The position numbers and the translations under genes are program-made. Below the pieces are notes generated by a model. That model was not told the origin of the DNA, made no database searches, and worked only from the letters and a program-made list of their open reading frames with translations. This document shows positions 25,642 through 33,183 of a stretch of DNA of 42,791 nucleotides, piece by piece. How positions within the stretch are numbered: the stretch's first letter is position 1; each line of letters starts with the position of its first letter. The stretch comes from Candidatus Rifleibacteriota bacterium. GTDB lineage: Bacteria > Riflebacteria > Ozemobacteria > Ozemobacterales > Ozemobacteraceae. The stretch is from NCBI GenBank assembly GCA_017526725.1, contig JAFXRA010000140.1, positions 1-42,791 on the forward strand. Direction: 5' to 3'.

Positions 25642-26982
25642 ATGAAAAAAAATATAAAAGCTGAAAGCTATATGCTTCAAGCTGTAAGCCATTTATTATT
25701 TTCTATCTTTCATCGTTGTAACCAACAGATTCTTATTACTTTCTGCGTTCTTTTTTTCAGTTTCTTTTTTGTTTTAAAAGCCAATGCTGTTTTGCACATT
25801 GATACTAGTTACAGCGGTAGATTTAGAAGTCATCCTGGATTTGCAAAAATAATGGCTGACTTGCCTTTTGTTTATCAGGAATCTTTTCTGAAAATTAATA
25901 AGGCCTTAGGCATTCCTGTAAGAGAACAAATGAATGTGGTTATTCTCTTCTCTGATAATTTAACTTATAAAGGTTTCAGACTTAGAGGTAAGAGACAGTC
26001 TGTAAAAACTGCAAATAAGACTTTGGTTCACTATATTCACTTAGATTTGGATTTTCTGATTAACGGTCAGGCAACTCTTGCTGAAGAAATGACCCATGAA
26101 ATGACCCATGCTATAATGGCTGATTGTATGGGTTTACGGGAATACGATATTCTTCCTATGTGGGTTAAAGAAGGCACTGCGGTTCATACTGCTGACCAAG
26201 GTTTAGCAAGAATTAAAGCTCTTACAAGAAAAGGGTTTGATATTAATGCTATTGGTGGTGAAGATGAAAACATTCATGGTAACCCTATTTCTTTGGAAAA
26301 ATACGTTGAGAACTATCTAAAAGTTAGTTTTTTGGTTAAAACTTTCGGAGTAAAAGCCTTTCACCGTTTTATAAAAAAGCTGATGAAATCTGGAAATGTA
26401 AATCAGGAACTATCTGTGTGTTTTAATGGTCTTACTGAAGACGTTATGAATCAGTATTCTAGTCAGTTTATAAAGAATACTCTTATTGCTAATACGCGTC
26501 CTTCAACGGCTAGAGAAAATATGATGAAGGGTGTTAAATATTTTGATGAAGGCGAATACCTTTCTGCCAGACTGGCTTTAACGGACGCTTTATATGGCGG
26601 CCTAAACGATAGCGAATTTCAAAAAGCCGCTTATTTATTAGCAGAATGTTATATTCAGGAACGTAATCCTCAAGGTGCTCTTTATTTGCTTAAGCAATTC
26701 AAACCAGATCCAAGAAACATACCTGTAGACAGATATGAATTTTTAAGAGCTTATTCGCAATATGCTACAGGTCTTGTAACTAGTGCATATTTTGGATTTA
26801 AAAGAACTTTTGAAAACTCAAGTAACCAAGCAGTAAAAGAAGGTTCACTATATTATGTTATAAGAATACTTGCTGAACTAGGAAATATTCAAGAAGCGCA
26901 TAGAGTTTCACAGATACTTCAAAAACAGTTCCCAAACAGTAGTTATATTAAGCTTGTTAACATAATGCTAGCCGGAAAGTAG
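25642..26982 (+). CDS. Gluzincin-like (peptidase MA) secreted metalloprotease with TPRs
   Basis: The open frame reaches a TTG at 25594, but the ATG at 25642, with GGGAAG upstream and just after the preceding stop, is the likely start; 446 residues. A hydrophobic segment at about 31-48 (ITFCVLFFSFFFVLKANA) serves as signal. The HExxH motif is HEMTH (152-156), with Glu177 in MWVKEGTAVH as the probable third zinc ligand, as in the MA clan. From about residue 285 the chain is TPR-like. It probably acts in the periplasm. Residues 1-30 come from DNA with GCTGAAAGCT/GCTGTAAGC reiterations that look like an intergenic repeat, so the extreme N-terminus is unusual. It is the last gene of the run. Confidence 0.7.
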   Translation: MKKNIKAESYMLQAVSHLLFSIFHRCNQQILITFCVLFFSFFFVLKANAVLHIDTSYSGRFRSHPGFAKIMADLPFVYQESFLKINKALGIPVREQMNVVILFSDNLTYKGFRLRGKRQSVKTANKTLVHYIHLDLDFLINGQATLAEEMTHEMTHAIMADCMGLREYDILPMWVKEGTAVHTADQGLARIKALTRKGFDINAIGGEDENIHGNPISLEKYVENYLKVSFLVKTFGVKAFHRFIKKLMKSGNVNQELSVCFNGLTEDVMNQYSSQFIKNTLIANTRPSTARENMMKGVKYFDEGEYLSARLALTDALYGGLNDSEFQKAAYLLAECYIQERNPQGALYLLKQFKPDPRNIPVDRYEFLRAYSQYATGLVTSAYFGFKRTFENSSNQAVKEGSLYYVIRILAELGNIQEAHRVSQILQKQFPNSSYIKLVNIMLAGK

Positions 26983-26987
26983 TTTTT

Positions 26988-27066
26988 AGTCTACCCATTG
27001 TCATAAACGTAATTCTTTCAGGGCTAAAGCCCATACGAATTACTTTTTATGACAAATGTGTAGACT
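26988..27066. repeat. 79-bp palindromic element, copy A
   Basis: AGTCTACCCATT and GTCATAAA on the left pair with TTTATGAC and AATGTGTAGACT on the right. The inner arms GTAATTC and GAATTAC pair, and the centre is GGGCTAAAGCCC. Nearly the whole length can fold into one hairpin or cruciform. It begins 5 nt after the upstream stop codon. Confidence 0.92.
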
Positions 27067-27140
27067 TATAGAACCATTTGAACCTCGAGTTCTTCAAACT
27101 CTTCCAACCCTTATAACCCTTCTAAACCTTATAACAACTA

Positions 27141-27215
27141 CCACTGGCAGCGTCAGCTGCCGTCCCACAGTTTGAGTCAGCAATCGTCCCACTTTCCACA
27201 AGAGCCGCAAGCTCT
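27141..27215 (-). repeat. Array of three TGTGG-linked mini-hairpins
   Basis: Read on the minus strand: AGAGC/GCTCT then TGTGG; GATTG/CAAAC then TGTGGGAC; GGCAGC/GCTGCC with a TGAC loop, then AGTGG. The stem sequences differ from unit to unit while the trailing motif is kept. Confidence 0.7.
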
Positions 27216-27309
27216 GTTGCTCTATTGCTCTGTCGCTCTATGCTCTCAATTCTTATTTCTTTTATCTTCAGCCTTCAATCTTCCATCTTCCATCTTCCTC
27301 AATAAATAT

Positions 27310-27338
27310 TTGACACATTTCATGCTACGTGATAATTT
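27310..27338 (+). promoter_or_regulatory. Likely sigma-70 promoter for purine nucleoside phosphorylase
   Basis: A perfect TTGACA (27310-27315) is followed by a 17-nt spacer and TAATTT (27333-27338); GATAAT at 27331-27336 is a better -10 but with only 15 nt spacing. It lies about 45-70 nt upstream of the ATG at 27384 and directly after the repeat mosaic. Confidence 0.55.
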
Positions 27339-27383
27339 TTTAACGGTTTAAAAATCAATTTTTGTGTACGAAAGGTTAATGAT

Positions 27384-28199
27384 ATGAAGAATAAAATTAA
27401 ACAAGCAGCAGAATATATTCTCTCTAAGATTACTGAAAAACCAACTGTAGCAGTTGTTCTCGGTTCAGGCTTAGGTGATTTTGCTGACACTCTAGAAAAT
27501 GCTGTAGTAATCAAATATACAGATATTCCTCACTTCCCGGCTTCTACTGTAAAAGGTCATGCTGGCAGATTGGTTATTGGTAAGAAATCAGGTAAAGTTG
27601 TTGTTGCAATGCAAGGCCGTTTCCATTTTTATGAAGGCCACAATATGCAGACTGTTACTTTTGCCATGAGAGTTATGCACGCTATTGGCGCTGAAGATGT
27701 TATCGTTACTAACGCAGCTGGCGGCTTGAATCCAAAATATAAAGTTGGAAGCCTTATGCTTATGACTGATCATATTAATTTCATGGGCACCAATCCATTG
27801 ATTGGTCCTAATGATGAAGAACTTGGCGTAAGATTCCCAGCAATACAGGGTATTTATAATAAAGGCCTCATCGAAGAAGCTGAAAAAGTCGGCAAAGAAA
27901 TCGGTGCTCCAATAGAAAAAGGCGTTTATATAGCAGTTACTGGTCCAAGCTATGAAACAGGTGCCGAACTAAGAGCTTTCAGAACTTTAGGTGCTGATGC
28001 TGTCGGTATGTCTACTGTTCCTGAAGTAATTGTTGCTGCTCACTGCGGTGTTAAACGTGTTCTGGGTATCAGCCTTATTACCAATATCGCTACTGGCGAA
28101 ACAGAAACAAAAGCTACTCACGCAGAAGTTGTTGAAGCTGCTGATAAAGCTAAAGTTTATTTCATTAAGTTAGTAGAAACCATGATTGGCAGGATGTAA
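27384..28199 (+). CDS. punA: Purine nucleoside phosphorylase (trimeric type)
   Basis: 271 residues, normal for the PunA/PNP family that phosphorolyses guanosine and inosine nucleosides. The phosphate site GSGLGDF (about 28-34), HAGRLVIG, VVAMQGRFHFYEGH (about 73-86), VTNAAGGLNP (about 111-120) and the purine site GPSYETGAELR (about 189-199) are all present. The AAGG site is fair. It heads a run with prfA 6 nt downstream, then prmC and the TsaC-like gene, mixing nucleoside salvage with translation functions. Confidence 0.92.
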   Translation: MKNKIKQAAEYILSKITEKPTVAVVLGSGLGDFADTLENAVVIKYTDIPHFPASTVKGHAGRLVIGKKSGKVVVAMQGRFHFYEGHNMQTVTFAMRVMHAIGAEDVIVTNAAGGLNPKYKVGSLMLMTDHINFMGTNPLIGPNDEELGVRFPAIQGIYNKGLIEEAEKVGKEIGAPIEKGVYIAVTGPSYETGAELRAFRTLGADAVGMSTVPEVIVAAHCGVKRVLGISLITNIATGETETKATHAEVVEAADKAKVYFIKLVETMIGRM

Positions 28200-28205
28200 G
28201 ATAAA

Positions 28206-29279
28206 GTGTTAGAAAAGCTCGAATCTGTTAAAGAAAACTTCAAGGAATTAACGGACAAATTGACAAATCCTGAAGTTATTGCTAACCAGGCTGAATTTCA
28301 GCGTCTTGCCAAGAAGCGTTCAGAGATGGAAGGCATAGTTAATGCTTATGATGAATATGTTTCTATGCTTAAAAAGCTTAAAGACGCAGAAGGCATGGTT
28401 GAAACAGAAACAGATCCAGAGCTTAAAGAACTAGCAGAAATTGAGGTTTCGGAACTGAAGCCTCAAATAGAAAAAATGGAAGGCCAGCTTCGTCTTCTTT
28501 TGATTCCAAAAGATGAAGATGACCAGAAAAATACCATTTTTGAAATACGTGCAGGTACAGGCGGCGAAGAAGCGGCTCTCTTTGCTGCCGACCTTTATCG
28601 TATGTATACTAGATATGCCGAAAAACAGGGTTGGAAATGCGAATTGATGAGCATGAACGACACTGGGTTAGGCGGAATAAAAGAAGTTGTCTTTTCGATT
28701 CAAGGCAATGGTGTTTTTGGGAAACTAAAGTTTGAAAGTGGTGTACACCGTGTTCAAAGAGTGCCGGAAACAGAAGCTGGCGGCCGTATTCATACTTCTG
28801 CGGCTACCGTAGCAGTTTTGCCAGAAGCAGAAGAAGTCGATGTACAAATAGATGAAAACGACTTAAGAGTAGATGTTTTCAGAGCATCAGGTCCTGGTGG
28901 ACAGTGTGTTAACAGAACTGACTCTGCCGTTCGAATTACACATTTACCCACGGGCTTAGTTGTAAGCTGTCAGGATGAAAAAAGCCAGCATAAGAATAAA
29001 GCCAAAGCTATAAGAATTTTAAGAGCACGTCTTTTCGATAAGGTTAAAGAAGAAAAAGATAGTGCTAGAGCAGAAAACCGCCGTAATCAAGTTGGAAGTG
29101 GCGATCGTTCCGAAAGAATCAGAACCTATAATTTCCCTCAGCAACGATTAACTGATCATCGTATAAATCTTACTCTTTATAAGCTTGATGAAGTTATGGA
29201 AGGCAATTTAGATGAAATTATAGACGCATTAATAGAAGCTGATAACCTTCGTAAGTTGGCTGAAGAGGAGCTTAATTAG
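28206..29279 (+). CDS. prfA: Peptide chain release factor 1
   Basis: 357 residues from a GTG start. RF1 recognises UAA and UAG and triggers peptide release. The GGQ motif is in [20 protein letters not shown]. The region aligned to the RF1 codon-reading PxT motif reads [20 protein letters not shown], with Pro-Glu-Thr. The helical N-terminal domain and C-terminal [13 protein letters not shown] are intact. prmC, which methylates the GGQ glutamine, lies 45 nt downstream, a widely conserved pairing. No programmed frameshift, as known for prfB, is seen, which also argues for RF1. Confidence 0.96.
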   Translation: MLEKLESVKENFKELTDKLTNPEVIANQAEFQRLAKKRSEMEGIVNAYDEYVSMLKKLKDAEGMVETETDPELKELAEIEVSELKPQIEKMEGQLRLLLIPKDEDDQKNTIFEIRAGTGGEEAALFAADLYRMYTRYAEKQGWKCELMSMNDTGLGGIKEVVFSIQGNGVFGKLKFESGVHRVQRVPETEAGGRIHTSAATVAVLPEAEEVDVQIDENDLRVDVFRASGPGGQCVNRTDSAVRITHLPTGLVVSCQDEKSQHKNKAKAIRILRARLFDKVKEEKDSARAENRRNQVGSGDRSERIRTYNFPQQRLTDHRINLTLYKLDEVMEGNLDEIIDALIEADNLRKLAEEELN

Positions 29280-29324
29280 GGAAAAGAGAACTGAAAACTG
29301 TCCGAGATTGAAATTATTGAAAAA

Positions 29325-30194
29325 ATGACTTTTCAGACAATAAAAGCACTTTTAAACGATTCAGTTCAGACTTTAGAAAAAGCTGGTATTGAAGACGCAA
29401 AATTCAACGTTAATTTAATTGCTTCAAAAGCACTTGGAATAGAATATACAAAACTCCCTCTTCATTGGTCTGAAACACCATCGGATACTTTTATCAACCA
29501 ATTCCAACAGATGGTTACCCGAAGATTAGCTCATGAACCTTTACAATACATTCTTGGAGAGTGGGGTTTTTTAGATTTTGATGTTAATGTTGGTGAAGGA
29601 GCATTAATTCCAAGACCGGAAACCGAAGAAGTTTTCTTGGCTGCAGTAGAAGCGATAAAAGCTAATTCCATAAAATCTGATTTTAAATTTGCTGATGTAG
29701 GTACTGGTACTGGAATACTTGGATTAGCAATGGCAAAATATTTTCAAGAATCTATTGGTTATTTGGTTGATGTTTCCGATAAAGCTCTAGAAGTAGCTAA
29801 AAGTAATCTGCAAAAATACTCTGAGTTAAATCCAAGGCTTAATCTGATTAAATCCGATTTACTCGAGGTATTTCAAGTAGATTCGTTAGACGTGATTATC
29901 TCTAACCCGCCATATATAGATTCTGAAGAAGTAAAGAGTTTAATGCCGGAAGTTTTGGATTATGAACCTTTAATAGCTCTTGACGGCGGGAAAAATGGTT
30001 TGGAGTTAATTAACAAACTATTGAAACAAACAGAGAAAGTTTTGAAAAACAAAGGTCTTTTTGTTTTTGAACATGGTCATGGGCAGAGAAATGAAATAAA
30101 AAAATTGATTTCACCCTGTTGGAAAGTAATAAAAGCAGGGAATGACTTTGCTGATAAAGAAAGATTTTTTGTTCTTCAATTGTGTAAGGGGTAA
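29325..30194 (+). CDS. prmC: Release factor glutamine methyltransferase PrmC
   Basis: 289 residues. PrmC (HemK) methylates the glutamine of the release-factor GGQ motif using SAM. The helical N-terminal domain contains HEPLQYILGEWGFLDFDVNV. IPRPETEEV (about 97-105), the SAM loop VGTGTGILGLA (about 126-136) and the catalytic NPPY (about 191-194) are intact. It follows prfA by 45 nt, with a weak ribosome-binding site, and is 7 nt before the TsaC-like gene. Confidence 0.95.
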   Translation: MTFQTIKALLNDSVQTLEKAGIEDAKFNVNLIASKALGIEYTKLPLHWSETPSDTFINQFQQMVTRRLAHEPLQYILGEWGFLDFDVNVGEGALIPRPETEEVFLAAVEAIKANSIKSDFKFADVGTGTGILGLAMAKYFQESIGYLVDVSDKALEVAKSNLQKYSELNPRLNLIKSDLLEVFQVDSLDVIISNPPYIDSEEVKSLMPEVLDYEPLIALDGGKNGLELINKLLKQTEKVLKNKGLFVFEHGHGQRNEIKKLISPCWKVIKAGNDFADKERFFVLQLCKG

Positions 30195-30201
30195 TTAATA
30201 A

Positions 30202-30804
30202 ATGAAGAGAATCAAAATAAAAGATTTGTTGTCTGATAAATCTTCTTTAGACCAATTCTGTAAAGATATGAAGAACGGAGCTGTATCTGTTATTCCGACC
30301 GATACTCTTTATGGATTTGCAGTTTCATATGAATCAAAAGAAGCTATTGAAAAGGTTTATCAAATAAAGAATCGTGATTCAAGAAAGCCTCTTATTCTTT
30401 TTGTGACTAATGTAAAAGAATTAGATAATCTTGGTTTAAAAGCAGATAAAGAAAGTAAGGCTATAATTAACGCCAATTGGCCTGGCGGTCTAACGGCGAT
30501 ACTTCAAAAACCTTCTTCTGGCGAGTTGTCTGATTTCAGTTTCCCAACAATAGGGGTTAGAGCACCAAACCATAAAGAATTGTTGGAACTATTGGAGTAT
30601 CTTCCCGTAAAACTGCTGACAACAAGTGCAAATCGTTCCGGTGCTCCTTCAGATATTGATCCAGATGTTATAGAAGATGAATTTTCAAACGAAGTAGACT
30701 GGTTAATTGATGATGGAATACTGCCTAGTGGAGTTCCATCTACTGTCGCGGATTTTACCAGTTATCCTCCAAAAATATTAAGACAGGGAAAAATCATTAT
30801 TTAG
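30202..30804 (+). CDS. tsaC: L-threonylcarbamoyladenylate synthase (Sua5/YciO/YrdC family)
   Basis: 200 residues with the YrdC fold. GAVSVIPTDTLYGFAVS (about 26-42), VYQIKNRDSRKPLILFV (about 53-69), INANWPGGLTAIL (about 90-102), GVRAPNHKELLELL and TTSANRSGAPS match the family. TsaC/Sua5 forms threonylcarbamoyl-AMP, the first step of tRNA t6A37 synthesis. It lacks the extra C-terminal Sua5 domain, and the YciO paralogue cannot be excluded. It is 7 nt downstream of prmC, a frequent arrangement. Good AGGGG site. Confidence 0.85.
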   Translation: MKRIKIKDLLSDKSSLDQFCKDMKNGAVSVIPTDTLYGFAVSYESKEAIEKVYQIKNRDSRKPLILFVTNVKELDNLGLKADKESKAIINANWPGGLTAILQKPSSGELSDFSFPTIGVRAPNHKELLELLEYLPVKLLTTSANRSGAPSDIDPDVIEDEFSNEVDWLIDDGILPSGVPSTVADFTSYPPKILRQGKIII

Positions 30805-30881
30805 TTAAGTAGAATTGCTGATAAAATCAATACTTTGTGATACAATATGTACATCTCTTTAACTTCAAGTGGTAAAAACAA

Positions 30882-32642
30882 ATGACAAAAATATCTCTTC
30901 AGACTAAAATAGTGCTATTAGCATTCTTTTTAGTTATTACACCAATTATAATAGCAAACTTAATTTTTAGTTTTCACAGGGTTATTTTCCAGACAAGGGG
31001 TGTTATTACCGGCGCAAAAGGTATTTGCGGCCAAATGAAAAATATTGGTGAAACTCCTAGCAGGGAAGAAATTGCTGAGATGCCGCTTGAATCTTTCCAG
31101 ATTAGTCCTGAAGAACTAGCTGAAATGGAGAATGAAGAAGAAAAGGATAAATCAGGCGAAGAAGGTGAAGAAGGAGATGAAGAAGAGGATGAAGAAGGAG
31201 GCAAGCCTGCAAAAAAAGCGGCTAAGCCTTCTGATGAGGATGTCGAAATAGTTGAAAAATCAGAAGAAGACGGTGATGAGGGCGAAGAAGGTGAAGAAGG
31301 TGAAGAAAAAACCGAGAAAGCTTCTTCAAAGGTAAAACCGCGTTTTCTTACAGAAGAAGAATTAATACAGGCTAAGAATAAAGCAATTGCTGAAGCAGAC
31401 AGCATAATCGAAATTAAATCACAGGAAGCAAGATGTCTGGATGAATTTATCAGCAGCAAATATGATGATCTTGATAAGCTTGATAATGCAATAAAAAGTC
31501 TTGAAATATGCCAAAGAATCTTTTTTTACGGTTCTAGCATTTTTGTTTTATTTGCAATTGGTATTTTATGGTTCTTTATTACTCATTCAACGAGTCCTTT
31601 TAAAAATATTACAGAACGTTTAAAGAGTTTTCAGAATGAAAAAGATAAAGTATCTCAAGATATGCTTGAATGTGCTATTCAGTTTGACAGTTTTTTAGCA
31701 ACAGCCAAAACTCTGCTTCAGGAATCATATTCAATTGCTCAGGAAATAGGCAGAAAACTAGAACCTTTAACAGTTATGTCTGTTTTTTCTGATGATAACG
31801 TTAAACAGTTTTTTACAGATGTTCAGGAAATATCAAGAAGTTCAAATTACATTGCCAATACTCTAGATTCAACTACAGCTCATATTCAAGAAGTTTCTGC
31901 ATCTGCACAAACTATTGCGGACCGTTCACATGAAGCTGCAACAGATAGTGCTGAAACAGCGGCAATAGCTGGTGAAGGTAAAAATGCTGTTAGTGAAACT
32001 ATTGATACGATGGAATCAATAAAAGATGAAGTTCTAGGTCTTGAAGATGTTATTGAAAACCTAAACTCTGCAAGTAAGCAAATCGGAGAAATAGTTAATA
32101 CAATTACAAATATTGCATATCAAACAAATCTTTTAGCTTTGAATGCTGCTATAGAAGCTGCTCGAGCTGGGGAACACGGACAAGGTTTCACCGTAGTTGC
32201 TAATGAAGTTAAAAAATTGGCTGAAGAATCTGGTGAAGCTGCTGAAGACATTAGTAAAAAAATTAAAGAAATGTTGACGAAAACCGGTAAAGCAGTTGAA
32301 ACAATCAATAGAGGTGCCACAAAAGTTATCGAAGGCGTTAATATTGCTAATTTAGCTGGTAATAATCTTGATAAAATAGTTACTTCTGTTGCTAACGTTA
32401 ATAAAATGATTCAGGATATAAGTAATGCTTCAACTGAACAATCTCAGAATATTGATTCTTTAAGAGGCAGTATTGAAAGCATAACAGGCGCAACAAAAAT
32501 AACTTCAGAAGGAACAAAACGTGTTGCTTCTGCTGTTAATGAACAGCTAGCTCATATTAGACAATACATCAATGTTACTAAAGAACTTTTAACTTTAGTT
32601 CAAATGATGGGCGATATGCTGGATAAGTTCAATCTGAATTAA
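30882..32642 (+). CDS. Methyl-accepting chemotaxis protein with acidic extracytoplasmic segment
   Basis: 586 residues. TM1 is at about 9-30 and TM2 at about 213-234. The cytoplasmic signalling tip [32 protein letters not shown] is an excellent MCP signature that binds CheA and CheW. The segment between the membrane helices, normally a folded ligand-binding domain, includes about 70 residues (81-150) of Glu/Asp/Gly/Lys low-complexity sequence rich in GEEGEEG, then a short helix. A clear HAMP domain is not evident after TM2. It may sense ions or a partner protein, or have lost its ligand domain. It stands alone after the translation genes and before a repeat mosaic. No terminator was recognised. 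Confidence 0.88.
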   Translation: MTKISLQTKIVLLAFFLVITPIIIANLIFSFHRVIFQTRGVITGAKGICGQMKNIGETPSREEIAEMPLESFQISPEELAEMENEEEKDKSGEEGEEGDEEEDEEGGKPAKKAAKPSDEDVEIVEKSEEDGDEGEEGEEGEEKTEKASSKVKPRFLTEEELIQAKNKAIAEADSIIEIKSQEARCLDEFISSKYDDLDKLDNAIKSLEICQRIFFYGSSIFVLFAIGILWFFITHSTSPFKNITERLKSFQNEKDKVSQDMLECAIQFDSFLATAKTLLQESYSIAQEIGRKLEPLTVMSVFSDDNVKQFFTDVQEISRSSNYIANTLDSTTAHIQEVSASAQTIADRSHEAATDSAETAAIAGEGKNAVSETIDTMESIKDEVLGLEDVIENLNSASKQIGEIVNTITNIAYQTNLLALNAAIEAARAGEHGQGFTVVANEVKKLAEESGEAAEDISKKIKEMLTKTGKAVETINRGATKVIEGVNIANLAGNNLDKIVTSVANVNKMIQDISNASTEQSQNIDSLRGSIESITGATKITSEGTKRVASAVNEQLAHIRQYINVTKELLTLVQMMGDMLDKFNLN

Positions 32643-32712
32643 GATTAAAGATATAAGATACAAGTTACAAGACACAAGATTTAAGAAATATGTCAACGCT
32701 TCACTATGGAAT

Positions 32713-32862
32713 GATTGCTGTCGCAATCTGTGGAACCGGCTGTTTCACAGCCTGTGGAAGTTGTTAGAAGGGTTGGAAGGGTTGGAAGGGTTGGAAGGGT
32801 TGGAAGTGAAACGCTGCGCTGTGGGACACTTCGTTGTGGGACAGCAGCATAGCTGCTTGTGG
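32713..32862 (+). repeat. TGTGG-linked mini-hairpin array
   Basis: Clear units are GATTGC-TGTC-GCAATC then TGTGGAAC (32713-32736), GGCTGT-TTC-ACAGCC then TGTGG (32738-32757), and AGCAGC-ATA-GCTGCT then TGTGG (32843-32862). Two weaker units, each ending TGTGGGAC, lie between 32812 and 32842. Different stems with the same tail repeat the pattern at 27.1 and 11.5 kb. Confidence 0.7.
32770..32805 (+). repeat. GGGTTGGAA x 4 tandem repeat
   Basis: Four exact 9-bp units lie inside the mosaic. Degenerate single units (GGGTTCGAA, GAGTTGGAA) occur at 11584-11601, and reverse-complement forms near 27100. Likely prone to slippage. Confidence 0.93.
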
Positions 32863-32988
32863 TAATTGTTTATAATCGTTCGAAGTGTTCTAAGGTTCGA
32901 ATAGTTCAAATCGTTAGATTTGGTTCGAATTATTGGTTAACAATTTGAACGACTCGAACAATTTGAACAATTAGAACCTCTCAACTAT

Positions 32989-33067
32989 AGTCTACCCATT
33001 TTCATAAACGTATAGCTTTCAGGGCTAAAGCCCATACGCTATACTTTTTATGACAAATGTGTAGACT
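32989..33067. repeat. 79-bp palindromic element, copy B
   Basis: Same outline as copy A: AGTCTACCCATT...AATGTGTAGACT, centre GGGCTAAAGCCC. The inner arms here are GTATAGC and GCTATAC, which still pair with each other although both differ from GTAATTC/GAATTAC of copy A. Confidence 0.92.
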
Positions 33068-33107
33068 TCTCTCATTTCTTATATCTCAAGTTTTGGTCTT
33101 ATATCTT

Positions 33108-33136
33108 TTATCTCCCTTATCCCTTTTTCCTATAAT
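33108..33136 (+). promoter_or_regulatory. Candidate sigma-70 promoter for rlmN
   Basis: TTATCT (33108-33113), a 17-nt spacer and a perfect TATAAT (33131-33136) lie about 47 nt upstream of the rlmN ATG. The -35 is weak. Transcription would start near 33143, placing the 33157-33180 hairpin in the leader. Confidence 0.4.
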
Positions 33137-33156
33137 CTCTCTAGCATATTCTGCCG

Positions 33157-33180
33157 ATACCCTAAAAAAAGAAAGGGTAT
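33157..33180 (+). promoter_or_regulatory. Leader hairpin covering the rlmN ribosome-binding site
   Basis: ATACCCT (33157-33163) pairs perfectly with AGGGTAT (33174-33180) around a 10-nt A-rich loop. The only Shine-Dalgarno-like sequence for rlmN, AAAGGG (33172-33177), lies largely in the right arm, 6 nt before the ATG at 33184. Folding could reduce initiation. Seen in sequence; regulatory role inferred. Confidence 0.4.
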
Positions 33181-33183
33181 AAA

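Larger units (their letters stand above)
26983..27309. repeat. Intergenic repeat mosaic (minus orientation)
   Basis: In plus-strand order: the complete 79-bp palindrome (26988-27066), GAACC/TTCAAACTCTTCCAACCC-type sequence (27070-27138), three short hairpins each linked to a TGTGG(GAC) motif read on the minus strand (27141-27215), GCTCTATTGCTCTGTCGCTC-type repeats (27211-27247), and CTTCAATCTTCCATCTTCC-type repeats (27265-27300). These are the modules found at 11.5 and 32.7 kb, in reversed orientation. No coding region seen. Confidence 0.75.
32643..33067. repeat. Intergenic repeat mosaic (plus orientation)
   Basis: In order: degenerate AAGATACAAG units (32641-32687); mini-hairpins with TGTGG tails (32713-32757); four exact GGGTTGGAA units (32770-32805); further degenerate units and a third clear hairpin with TGTGGGAC/TGTGG (32812-32862); TTGTTTATAATCGTTCGAAG and GAAC-rich sequence (32865-32980); and the complete palindrome (32989-33067). 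No gene seen. Modules and order match 11.5 kb and the reversed 27 kb locus. Confidence 0.75.

Noticed and set aside
26983..27300. Insertion sequence remnant around the palindrome
   Set aside because: No transposase fragment, no terminal repeats beyond the palindrome itself, and no clear target duplication were seen.
27320..27514. 64-codon minus-strand ORF at the start of purine nucleoside phosphorylase
   Set aside because: It overlaps the promoter and N-terminus of an unambiguous gene and has no support of its own.
30805..30881. GCTGATAA as a sigma-28 promoter for the chemoreceptor
   Set aside because: One mismatch in the -10 and no TAAA at a suitable distance, so I did not list it as a feature.
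30974..31459. 161-codon Ser/Pro-rich ORF antisense to the chemoreceptor
   Set aside because: It is the mirror of the GAA/GAG-rich acidic segment; the receptor frame is continuous through it.
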